From Pseudomonas moraviensis (GTDB taxonomy: Bacteria; Pseudomonadota; Gammaproteobacteria; Pseudomonadales; Pseudomonadaceae): a stretch of 64,000 nucleotides of DNA. Under the pieces are notes generated by a model, which was given only the letters and a program-made list of their open reading frames with translations, had not been told where the DNA came from and ran no database searches. The translations under genes were made by a program, and so were the position numbers. The DNA lies in contig NZ_LT629788.1 of assembly GCF_900105805.1 (NCBI RefSeq), forward strand, positions 4,572,501-4,636,500. Reading direction: 5' to 3'. The first letter of the stretch is position 1. Each line of letters starts with the position of its first letter. This document shows, one piece after another, positions 1 through 6,686 of the stretch.

Positions 1-208
1 ATCGACAGAACTCTCGAACAATTCATGGTCATCCTGAGAACGCTTCACGTCGCAGGAATGAGTGTTTAGCGGGGTGGCTATGCTAGCATACCGACCCCGC
101 AGGACAGTGCCCAAGGCCAGATCCGCGGTGACGGCTTTCCTGCCGTTTGGGTCAGCTCCAGGCTGCGCCCCTCCCTGCCATTTTTCTCCGGGATACAGGT
201 TTACGCAG
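1..208. other. Upstream region of serA, no gene recognised
   Basis: These 208 bases precede serA. I see no convincing divergent start codon: reading leftward from the two CAT triplets near positions 24-32 gives no recognisable protein. A GC-rich partly palindromic stretch (gcggggt ... accccgc, about 71-108) could be a hairpin in the serA leader. No clear promoter was identified. Confidence 0.4.
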
Positions 209-1438
209 ATGAGCAAGACTTCTCTCGATAAGAGCAAGATCAAGTTCCTTCTTCTCGAAGGCGTCCACCAATCGGCTGTCGACGTCCTCAAGGCGGCGGG
301 CTACACCAGCATCGAATACCTGACTGGCTCCTTGCCGGAAGCCCAGCTCAAGGAAAAGATCGCTGACGCTCACTTCATCGGCATTCGCTCGCGCACGCAA
401 CTGACCGAAGAGATCTTCGATCACGCGAAGAAACTGGTCGCGGTCGGCTGTTTCTGCATCGGCACCAACCAGGTTGACCTCAGTGCGGCCCGCGAGCGCG
501 GTATCGCCGTGTTCAACGCGCCGTACTCCAACACCCGATCCGTAGCGGAACTGGTACTGGCCGAAGCGATCCTGCTGCTGCGCGGCATCCCTGAGAAAAA
601 CGCTTCCTGCCACCGTGGCGGCTGGATCAAATCCGCGGCCAACTCGTTCGAGATCCGTGGCAAGAAGCTCGGCATCGTCGGCTACGGCTCGATCGGTACG
701 CAGTTGTCGGTTCTGGCGGAAGGCCTGGGCATGCAGGTGTTCTTCTATGACACCGTGACCAAGTTGCCACTGGGCAACGCTACCCAGGTCGGCAATCTGC
801 ATGAGCTGCTTGGCATGTCCGACATCGTCACCCTGCACGTCCCGGAAACCGCGGCGACCCAGTGGATGATCGGCGAGAAGGAAATCCGCGCCATCAAGAA
901 GGGCGGCATCCTGATCAACGCTGCACGCGGCACCGTGGTCGAGCTCGACGCCCTGGCGGACGCGATCAAGGACAAGCACCTGATCGGCGCAGCCATCGAT
1001 GTGTTCCCGGTGGAGCCACGCTCCAACGACGAAGAGTTCGAAAGCCCGCTGCGTGGCCTCGACAACGTGATCCTGACCCCGCATATCGGTGGCTCGACCG
1101 CCGAAGCGCAAGCCAACATCGGTCTGGAAGTGGCGGAAAAACTGGTCAAGTACAGCGACAACGGTACTTCGGTGTCGTCGGTCAACTTCCCGGAAGTGGC
1201 CCTGCCGGCTCACCCTGGCAAGCACCGCCTGCTGCACATCCACGAGAACATCCCGGGTGTGATGAGCGAGATCAACAAGGTCTTCGCCGAAAACGGCATC
1301 AACATCTCCGGTCAGTTCCTGCAGACCAACGAGAAGGTCGGCTACGTGGTGATCGACGTCGACGCCGAGTACTCGGAGCTGGCGCAAGAGAAGCTGCAAC
1401 ACGTCAACGGTACTATCCGTAGTCGCGTCCTGTTCTAG
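209..1438 (+). CDS. serA: D-3-phosphoglycerate dehydrogenase
   Basis: Cytosolic enzyme that oxidises 3-phosphoglycerate to 3-phosphohydroxypyruvate with NAD+, the first step of serine synthesis. The 409-residue product matches the usual length of the short (E. coli-like) SerA. It shows a D-isomer-specific 2-hydroxyacid dehydrogenase fold with the NAD-binding motif GIVGYGSIG near residue 155, the active-site segments INAARG and LTPHIGGST, and a C-terminal ACT domain from about residue 340 (LLHIHENIPGVM) that normally binds serine for feedback inhibition. The ATG at 209 (MSKTSLDKSK) is preferred over the in-frame start at 62 because similarity begins there and the length then fits the family. 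A strong hairpin terminator lies about 90 bases downstream. Confidence 0.97.
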   Translation: MSKTSLDKSKIKFLLLEGVHQSAVDVLKAAGYTSIEYLTGSLPEAQLKEKIADAHFIGIRSRTQLTEEIFDHAKKLVAVGCFCIGTNQVDLSAARERGIAVFNAPYSNTRSVAELVLAEAILLLRGIPEKNASCHRGGWIKSAANSFEIRGKKLGIVGYGSIGTQLSVLAEGLGMQVFFYDTVTKLPLGNATQVGNLHELLGMSDIVTLHVPETAATQWMIGEKEIRAIKKGGILINAARGTVVELDALADAIKDKHLIGAAIDVFPVEPRSNDEEFESPLRGLDNVILTPHIGGSTAEAQANIGLEVAEKLVKYSDNGTSVSSVNFPEVALPAHPGKHRLLHIHENIPGVMSEINKVFAENGINISGQFLQTNEKVGYVVIDVDAEYSELAQEKLQHVNGTIRSRVLF

Positions 1439-1443
1439 AAAAG

Positions 1444-1520
1444 CAGCGGCAAGCTACTAGCGGCAAGTGAACAGCGCTCTTGTTTTAACTTGCCACTTGC
1501 AGCTAGCCACTTGTAGCTGG
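1444..1520. repeat. Imperfect inverted intergenic repeat after serA
   Basis: The segment carries repeated units of the type ggcaagctactagc / ggcaagtg on the left and cttgccacttgcagctagccac on the right, which can fold on each other. It sits between the serA stop and the terminator. Similar agctgcaagct-type palindromes are common between Pseudomonas genes; assignment to a named family is not possible from the sequence alone. Confidence 0.5.
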
Positions 1521-1526
1521 ATAAAA

Positions 1527-1557
1527 AAGGGAGCCCCGAAGGGCTCCCTTTTTTTAT
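1527..1557. terminator. Intrinsic terminator shared by serA and the convergent DUF4399 gene
   Basis: Perfect stem AAGGGAGCC / GGCTCCCTT with a CCGAA-type loop, flanked by an A run on the left and a T run on the right, so it can act in both directions between convergent genes. Confidence 0.9.
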
Positions 1558-1979
1558 TTCACGTTAACCGTGATTTTTTCCGAAACGATCGATGGGTCGA
1601 ACGGCATGTGGCCGCTGTCGCCGAGGATCAATTGCAAGGTGTGCTTGCCGGGGGCCAGTTTGATCGTGGCTTCGGTCTGCGCCTTGCCGAAATGCATGTG
1701 GTGCGCGTCGGTCGGGATCGGCGCGCCTTCGGCCGGCAGGTCGTCGACGTCGATCAGCAGATGATGGTGGCCGGTGTTCTTGGTGGTATCACCCGCCGGG
1801 GCCAGCGCGATGTTCTTGACGCCGAACTTGACTTTGAATTCCTGGGAGACCGTAGCGCCGTCCTCGGGAGAAACGATGAACACTTCAGCATCCTTGGGAG
1901 CCGGCGTTGCCGCACTGGCCAGCACCGAAACACCCATCAGCACACCGGCCAACGCTGCACGTGACATAAAGCTTTTCAT
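1554..1979 (-). CDS. DUF4399-family periplasmic protein
   Basis: Product of 141 residues with a typical Sec signal peptide (MKSFMSRAALAGVLMGVSVL, cleavage after ASA). The mature part is a small beta-rich domain of the DUF4399 type, with conserved histidine clusters GHHHLLID and DAHHMHFG and the segment GKHTLQLILGD. The clustered His residues could bind a metal, but the function of the family is not established. It is a single gene convergent with serA, sharing its terminator; the stop lies inside the terminator region. The upstream spacer (1980-2100) has a plausible AAGAAAA Shine-Dalgarno region before the ATG. Confidence 0.85.
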   Translation of the reverse strand: MKSFMSRAALAGVLMGVSVLASAATPAPKDAEVFIVSPEDGATVSQEFKVKFGVKNIALAPAGDTTKNTGHHHLLIDVDDLPAEGAPIPTDAHHMHFGKAQTEATIKLAPGKHTLQLILGDSGHMPFDPSIVSEKITVNVK

Positions 1980-2114
1980 TTTCTTCTCCAGTTTTTCCGT
2001 AAAATCCGCACGGTCATGACAACTTCATGACCATTCGTTGTCGAAGGCACTCGACAACCATAGCAAAGCGAGCCTGAATCAGAGCGTCGCGATAATGATT
2101 TCAAAGGAGTGACC

Positions 2115-2678
2115 ATGCGCTTGCTGCCTGGCCTGATCTGCCTGCTACCCCTTCTGAGCCCGCTGGCTCACGCCGAACTGATTGATGACGTCAACGACCG
2201 TGGCGAGTTGCGCATAGCCATTGAGGCTAATACACCGCCCTTCAATTACAAGGAAGGCGACACACTCACGGGGTTCGAGGTCGAGCTTGGGCAACTTCTT
2301 GCCAAGGAGCTGGATGTACGCGCCGATTTCATCGTCACCGACGAGGGCGATCTGCTCCAGGGCGTTGAAAGCGGCAAGTACGACGTCGCGCTCAACCACA
2401 TAGCACTGACACCCGAACTCAAGGATCGTTTCGACTTCAGCGAGCCGTACGGCGAGGTCGATGGGCAACTGCTCGCGAAGAAGGACGAGACGCCACGGCC
2501 GATGGTGCTGGTGCAGGCGTTGACCGAAGAGAAGCCGAAAGCGGCGGCGCCGGTGGAACTGGCGATTCCGTTTCAAAAGGGCAATCCGGCGTTTCAGGCC
2601 AGCCTCAAGAGCGCGCTGGAACGGATCAAGGCGGATGGGCGGTTGGCGGCGTTGTCGCAGAAGTGGTTGAAACCGTAA
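2115..2678 (+). CDS. Shortened periplasmic solute-binding protein (SBP_bac_3 type)
   Basis: Secreted protein of the amino-acid ABC transporter binding-protein fold: signal peptide MRLLPGLICLLPLLSPLAHA, then RGELRIAIEANTPPFNY and LTGFEVELGQLLAKEL, typical of lobe 1, and the C-terminal helix pattern ALERIKADGRLAALSQKWL. At 187 residues it is about 60-70 shorter than ordinary members. The segment where lobe 2 and the hinge should be is replaced by a short Lys/Glu/Ala-rich linker (about residues 128-145), so a classic Venus-flytrap closure looks impossible. No permease or ATPase gene is adjacent. The ATG at 2115 is preferred over the GTG at 2109 because AAGGAG at 2104-2109 is then correctly spaced. 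It could be a binding protein with altered function or a decaying gene with an intact frame. Confidence 0.7.
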   Translation: MRLLPGLICLLPLLSPLAHAELIDDVNDRGELRIAIEANTPPFNYKEGDTLTGFEVELGQLLAKELDVRADFIVTDEGDLLQGVESGKYDVALNHIALTPELKDRFDFSEPYGEVDGQLLAKKDETPRPMVLVQALTEEKPKAAAPVELAIPFQKGNPAFQASLKSALERIKADGRLAALSQKWLKP

Positions 2679-2682
2679 GAGC

Positions 2683-2890
2683 TCCCTCACCCTAGCCCTC
2701 TCCCGGAGGGAGAGGGAACTGATCCGGGAATGCTTTAGAGGTACGCCGACTTGGGATTGCTATACCGAATCCGAAATCGACTGATCATGGCTTTGCCGAA
2801 CCCATAATCGCCAAGGTCTTTCAGGTCGATGGACAGCGCCAGACACCTCGGTCGGCCCCCTCTCCCCCCGGGAGAGGGCTGGGGTGAGGG
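2683..2890. repeat. MITE-like repeat with CCCTCACCC/GGGTGAGGG ends, copy 1
   Basis: About 208 bp, ending in inverted arms: ccctcaccctagccctctcc with its own ggagggagaggg hairpin at the left, and ctctccccccgggagagggct ending in ggggtgaggg at the right. The interior (acgccgac ... ggtctttcaggtcgatg ... cgccagacacc) is shared with the copy at 9100-9276, so these are two copies of one element rather than two unrelated palindromes. It carries no coding capacity. Confidence 0.8.
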
Positions 2891-2903
2891 CAACTATTGC
2901 GGA

Positions 2904-3389
2904 TCAGTCCAAAGCTGCCAAAGCCACCGCCGCCTCATCCAGCTCTAGCTCATTGAACACCCGAACACCATGACGCCTGAGCAACGCCGCCGTCACCCCT
3001 TCGCCACTGACCTTGACCCCACTGAACGTCCCGTCATACGTCAGCAGATTCCCGCACGAAGGGCTGTTGGCCTTGAGCACCGCCACCCTGATGCCGTGCC
3101 GTTGCACCAGTTCCAGCGCTTGGCGCGCACCTTCGAGAAACTGCGCACTGACATCCTCGCCTTCGGCAGTGATGACTGCAGCATTGCCATCCAGCACCTC
3201 ACCGCCCTGCCCGCCGGGAATCTCCGCCGCCGCCCTCGGCGTCGGCAAACCACCGGCCACCTCAGGACACAACGGCACTACACGGCCCTCGGCAATCCAC
3301 TGCTCAAGCAGATCAAACGGACCACTCGCGCCACCGTCATAACGCACGCGATGGCCCAACAGGCAGCGGCTGACCAGAATCTTTTCCAT
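2904..3389 (-). CDS. DUF523 family protein
   Basis: Cytosolic protein of 161 residues belonging to DUF523. It has the family's conserved cysteine and glycine motifs: VSRCLLG near the N-terminus, the RYDGG segment, VPLCPEVAGGLPTPR and SPSCG, and ends in a helical region rich in Glu and Ala. The family is widespread; its biochemical role is not established, although the conserved Cys residues suggest metal or Fe-S binding. The ATG at 3389 (MEKILVSRC) is chosen because similarity begins there; the longer upstream frame overlaps the neighbouring gene. It lies 2 bases downstream of the oxygenase gene, so the two are probably co-transcribed. Confidence 0.85.
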   Translation of the reverse strand: MEKILVSRCLLGHRVRYDGGASGPFDLLEQWIAEGRVVPLCPEVAGGLPTPRAAAEIPGGQGGEVLDGNAAVITAEGEDVSAQFLEGARQALELVQRHGIRVAVLKANSPSCGNLLTYDGTFSGVKVSGEGVTAALLRRHGVRVFNELELDEAAVALAALD

Positions 3390-3391
3390 GC

Positions 3392-4024
3392 TCAGAACGG
3401 CTCGTTGCCACGGCGACGAAACCAACCGGTCAGCGACAGGCGCTCGCGATGGGCCGGCAATACTTCGTGGGGCACTTCGCCGGAGAGAAACACCACCAGA
3501 CAACCGCCGGTAGGCTGTACGTCATGCACGCGTTCATTACCCAGGTACATGCGCAACTGGCCACCGTCCTCCGGCAGCCAGGCGTCGTTGAGATAGATCA
3601 CTGCCGACACCATGCGTCGGTCGTCATCGCGAAAGCGGTCGACGTGCTTGCGATAAAACGCGCCGGACGGGTACAGGGCGAAATGGCATTCGAAATCTTC
3701 GAGGCCCAGAAACAGACCGCGATTGAGCGCCTCGCGCAGACTGTCCATCAGGCTCAGATAGCGGTCAGTGGCGTCGGCCTGGCCGGGGTCGATCCACTGA
3801 ATGTGATCGCCACGAATACCCTCGCGAATCTCCGAAAACGGCCCGCGCCCGACCGCCGCCGGCGCCAGTTCACCTTCGGCCTCACGTTTACGGCACTCGG
3901 CCGCCAGCGCCCGGGTCAGATCGGCGGGCAGGAAGATGTTCTGCTGCGACCAGCCGTGTTCGGCCAGGTCATCGACAATGCGTAACAGCAGTGGGTGTTC
4001 AGAGGATATCGGCATGGCGCGCAT
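3392..4024 (-). CDS. 2-oxoglutarate/Fe(II)-dependent oxygenase, prolyl 4-hydroxylase-like
   Basis: Protein of 210 residues with the double-stranded beta-helix features of the 2OG-Fe(II) oxygenase superfamily: iron ligands in YRKHVDRFRDD (HxD) and the distal His in GEVPHEVLP, followed by RERLSLTGWFRRR, whose Arg is the expected 2-oxoglutarate anchor. The SAVIYLND and DGGQLRMYL strands are typical of the SM-20/EGL-9-like branch. The substrate is unknown; bacterial relatives hydroxylate proteins such as EF-Tu, so a protein target is possible. The start could also be the ATG at 4015 (MPISSEHP); neither has a strong ribosome-binding site. It is followed closely by the DUF523 gene. Confidence 0.85.
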   Translation of the reverse strand: MRAMPISSEHPLLLRIVDDLAEHGWSQQNIFLPADLTRALAAECRKREAEGELAPAAVGRGPFSEIREGIRGDHIQWIDPGQADATDRYLSLMDSLREALNRGLFLGLEDFECHFALYPSGAFYRKHVDRFRDDDRRMVSAVIYLNDAWLPEDGGQLRMYLGNERVHDVQPTGGCLVVFLSGEVPHEVLPAHRERLSLTGWFRRRGNEPF

Positions 4025-4132
4025 AGTATGCCGACGGCAATAAATCCGACAGAGCCACGCAGCGGCTTGCTACGAATTCTCGACAAGTACCGGCACCGCA
4101 CGGACAATAGTCCGCTGCTGACAGGAGTCCCT

Positions 4133-4867
4133 ATGCGCCGTTTGCTTTTTTCACTGTTGATGTTCTGCGTATTGCCCGCCTGGGCGGACGGCCACGATCA
4201 GTTGTACAAGGTCGCCGGCTGGCCAGAACAACGCGCGCATTTCAACGATGCCCTGAGCGCCGCCCAGCAGCGCTATCAGAACAGCCTGCCGCCTGCGGTG
4301 TTTCAAGCACTGGTCAACAACAGCAACCAGCGGTTCGCCGCGCAGGCCATGGATCAACGCGCCGAAGCGCAACTGCGACAGAAACTCGCTGATCCGAAAC
4401 CGGCGCTGACCTTCTTCCAGTCACCGCTGGGCAAGAAAATCGTCGCCGCCGAACTGCTCGCGACCCGCCGCGATCAACTGGCGAAAAATGCCCAGGGCCT
4501 GCCAAAAATGCAGGCCAGCGACAGTCGTTTGCTGATCATCGGCCACTTGGCGCAAGCCTTGCCGGCCCGCGAGGCTGGCGCCGAGGTCAGTCTGGCGATT
4601 GCCGGCGTGGCGGCGGACAGTTTGAGTTCGATGATCCCGGGATTGCTCGGTGGCGGTCAGGCGCAGGGCATGTTGAACGGTCAGCGCCAGCGGCTGATGG
4701 ATCAGATCGGCGCCGATCTGAACAACACCCTGCTCTACGTTTATCGCGATTTGTCGGATGAAGAGCTGGAAGAATTTGCGACGTTTGCCGAGTCGACCGA
4801 GGGCAAGGCTTACTATCAGGCGGCGCTGGCGGCGATTCGGGCGGGGTTGGCGGTCGGCCAGCCTTAA
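4133..4867 (+). CDS. DUF2059 domain-containing secreted protein
   Basis: Secreted protein of 244 residues: a clear signal peptide (MRRLLFSLLMFCVLPAWA) followed by an alpha-helical DUF2059-type region. The DUF2059 signature lies in the C-terminal half, where YRDLSDEELEEFATFAES and EGKAYYQA are visible; the N-terminal half has a related helical repeat (KPALTFFQSPLGKKIVAAE). Function unknown; export to the periplasm is expected. The ATG at 4133 is preceded by ACAGGAG at good spacing. It diverges from the oxygenase gene and ends immediately before a palindromic REPIN that may serve as terminator. Confidence 0.8.
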   Translation: MRRLLFSLLMFCVLPAWADGHDQLYKVAGWPEQRAHFNDALSAAQQRYQNSLPPAVFQALVNNSNQRFAAQAMDQRAEAQLRQKLADPKPALTFFQSPLGKKIVAAELLATRRDQLAKNAQGLPKMQASDSRLLIIGHLAQALPAREAGAEVSLAIAGVAADSLSSMIPGLLGGGQAQGMLNGQRQRLMDQIGADLNNTLLYVYRDLSDEELEEFATFAESTEGKAYYQAALAAIRAGLAVGQP

Positions 4868-4941
4868 AAGATCGCAGCCTTCGGCAGCTCCTACATTGAA
4901 ACGCGTTCCCCTGTAGGAGCTGCCGAAGGCTGCGATCTTTT
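4866..4941. repeat. REPIN of the GATCGCAGCCTTCGGCAGCTCCTAC type, copy 1
   Basis: Two perfect inverted arms (aaaagatcgcagccttcggc / gccgaaggctgcgatctttt) with a short spacer (about 20 bp). It lies between the convergent DUF2059 and hydrolase genes and probably also acts as a bidirectional hairpin. A second copy, at 53848-55150, is interrupted by an insertion sequence. Confidence 0.9.
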
Positions 4942-4958
4942 GATCTTGCCTTAACGCT

Positions 4959-5906
4959 TCAGAGATTCCTGCCCCTGATCCGCTTGCTCAAGAACTCGAA
5001 ATACTCCTCACGCATCTCTACCGTCTCATTGGCCAGGTGATGCCGTGCCTCGGCCAGCAGCAGAATCTGCGGGCGGTCGAATTTCCATTTCAACACCTGC
5101 AGATTGTGCTGCCAGTCGACGGTCATGTCCGCCTGTCCCTGAATGATCAGCGGCCGTCGCGGACTTTTTTTCGCGTGCTCGACGCGGATGATCCAGCGCG
5201 ACAACGCGCCCACCCATTTCGTTGGCAGACGTCTTGGCTGTAACGGATCGGCCTGCAGAAACGGTAGAAAATCCGGGTCGTTGGAATTCTCGCTGAAGCG
5301 CCGCGCGACGCCGCGAACAAATGGCCGCAGCAGGTAATAACTCAACTGCGACCAGCCCCAGGCCCGTGGTCGCACCAGCGGCGCCAGCAGAATCACCTGC
5401 CCCTGCGCCGGGCTGTTCTCGCCATGGTTGAGCAGGTGATCGACGACAATCGCGCCCCCGGTGCTCTGCCCGCACAAATGCCACGGCTGCGGCAGCGCGA
5501 TCGAAGTCGCTTCAGCGAACAACGCTTGCAGCATGTGCTGATATTCAGCGAAATCGCGGATGCTCGCCCGCGGCCCGCTCGACAGTCCATGCCCCGGCAA
5601 GTCGCAGGCAATCACCGCGAAATCCTGATCCAGCGCCCACTCGATCACATGCCGGTACAGGCCGATGTGATCGTAGTAACCGTGCAGCAGAAACAGCGTC
5701 GCCTTGACCTTCTCCGGCCACCAGCAATGACTGACCAGTTCGTAGCCATCGACTTCGAAACGTCCCATGCCGCGCCACACATCGCGCTCGGCGAAGTCGG
5801 TCTTGTAGAAGCGCTGATAAGCCTTCGCCTCATCCGATAACGGCTGCCACTCGGCCAACGGCTTGAGGCTCGCGCGTAAATGATCGGGGTCGAAAGTATC
5901 GGGCAT
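4959..5906 (-). CDS. Alpha/beta hydrolase, monoglyceride/lysophospholipase-like
   Basis: Protein of 315 residues in the serine aminopeptidase S33 / lysophospholipase family. Visible features are the oxyanion-region motif FLLHGYYDH, the DLPGHGLSSG segment, the nucleophile elbow CGQSTGG (Ser), a charge-relay Asp in GQADMTVDW and the His in ARHHLANE near the C-terminus. No signal peptide is seen, so it is probably cytosolic or peripheral. The substrate is not predictable; esters or lipids are likely. The ATG at 5906 is chosen over a GTG two codons earlier. It stands alone, convergent with the DUF2059 gene across a REPIN. Confidence 0.85.
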   Translation of the reverse strand: MPDTFDPDHLRASLKPLAEWQPLSDEAKAYQRFYKTDFAERDVWRGMGRFEVDGYELVSHCWWPEKVKATLFLLHGYYDHIGLYRHVIEWALDQDFAVIACDLPGHGLSSGPRASIRDFAEYQHMLQALFAEATSIALPQPWHLCGQSTGGAIVVDHLLNHGENSPAQGQVILLAPLVRPRAWGWSQLSYYLLRPFVRGVARRFSENSNDPDFLPFLQADPLQPRRLPTKWVGALSRWIIRVEHAKKSPRRPLIIQGQADMTVDWQHNLQVLKWKFDRPQILLLAEARHHLANETVEMREEYFEFLSKRIRGRNL

Positions 5907-6005
5907 GCGCACATTCCAAAGCGGTTAACGGACTTTATCGGCCTGCGATATTCATCTGTCGGAGCAAGCATGGCAAGCTAGCCAACCTTTTCAGATTCCG
6001 AAACC

Positions 6006-6584
6006 ATGCGTTCGCCCTACCGCACCGCACTGTTCGCCAGCTTGCTCGCGCTGATCTGCGCCGGGGTGCTGTGGGCGGCGTATGACTGGTTTCAGGGCCG
6101 CTATCTGCGTGCGTTCAGTGAACACACGGCGGTGTTTTCCGGCGATCCGCTGCGCCTGCCGGACGACCTCGCCGGGCCCGGCAATATCCGTCTCGTGCAC
6201 TTCTGGGACCCGGCTTGTCCGTGCAACGTCGGCAATCAACAGCACCTGAGCGAGATGGTCGAACAGTTCGGCGCGCGCGGCGTGGAGTTCTTCGCCGTGC
6301 AAAAACCCGGCAGCCACGGTCAGTTGCCCGCCACCCTCGCCGGCCTGAAAACCATCATCGTCCTGCCCGGCTCCGAACAGATTCCCGCCAGCCCCGCCGT
6401 GGCGATCTGGGATCGCAGCGGCAAACTGGCCTACTTCGGCCCGTACAGCGAAGGCCTGACCTGCAACTCCAGCAACAGCTTTATCGAACCGATCCTGCAT
6501 GCCCTGACGGAAGACCGCCCGGTGAACGCTACGCACACCTTGGCGGTGGGTTGTTATTGCCCGTGGCCGGCGGATACGCGGTAA
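6006..6584 (+). CDS. Membrane-anchored thioredoxin-fold protein (DUF6436-like)
   Basis: Product of 192 residues with one N-terminal transmembrane segment (LFASLLALICAGVLWAAYDW), then a thioredoxin-like domain facing the periplasm. The strand VHFWDPACPCNVGNQQHL carries a CPC motif in place of the usual CxxC. The pattern SPAVAIWDRSGKLAYFGPYS matches the cis-Pro and following strands, and LAVGCYCPW near the end adds a second Cys pair. This arrangement fits the DUF6436 family. A thiol-disulfide or copper-related role is conceivable but unproven. It lies about 100 bases upstream of the penicillin-acylase gene in the same direction. Confidence 0.75.
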   Translation: MRSPYRTALFASLLALICAGVLWAAYDWFQGRYLRAFSEHTAVFSGDPLRLPDDLAGPGNIRLVHFWDPACPCNVGNQQHLSEMVEQFGARGVEFFAVQKPGSHGQLPATLAGLKTIIVLPGSEQIPASPAVAIWDRSGKLAYFGPYSEGLTCNSSNSFIEPILHALTEDRPVNATHTLAVGCYCPWPADTR

Positions 6585-6686
6585 GGCATTCCGGACTTTT
6601 CAAGGACAGCGCTGCACCGCACAGATGCTCTGTGCTAAATGTTTGCAGCCCGACGGGCGGCCCTCCCGCCTGCACAAGGAGTCACC

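Noticed and set aside
1..62. Possible start of a divergent gene left of serA
   Set aside because: Leftward reading from the CAT triplets near 24-32 does not match the FAD-linked oxidase that usually flanks serA; no gene can be supported.
152..1402. Long leftward open frame opposite serA
   Set aside because: It is the antisense frame of serA, with no ribosome-binding site or recognisable domain; high GC content creates many such frames.
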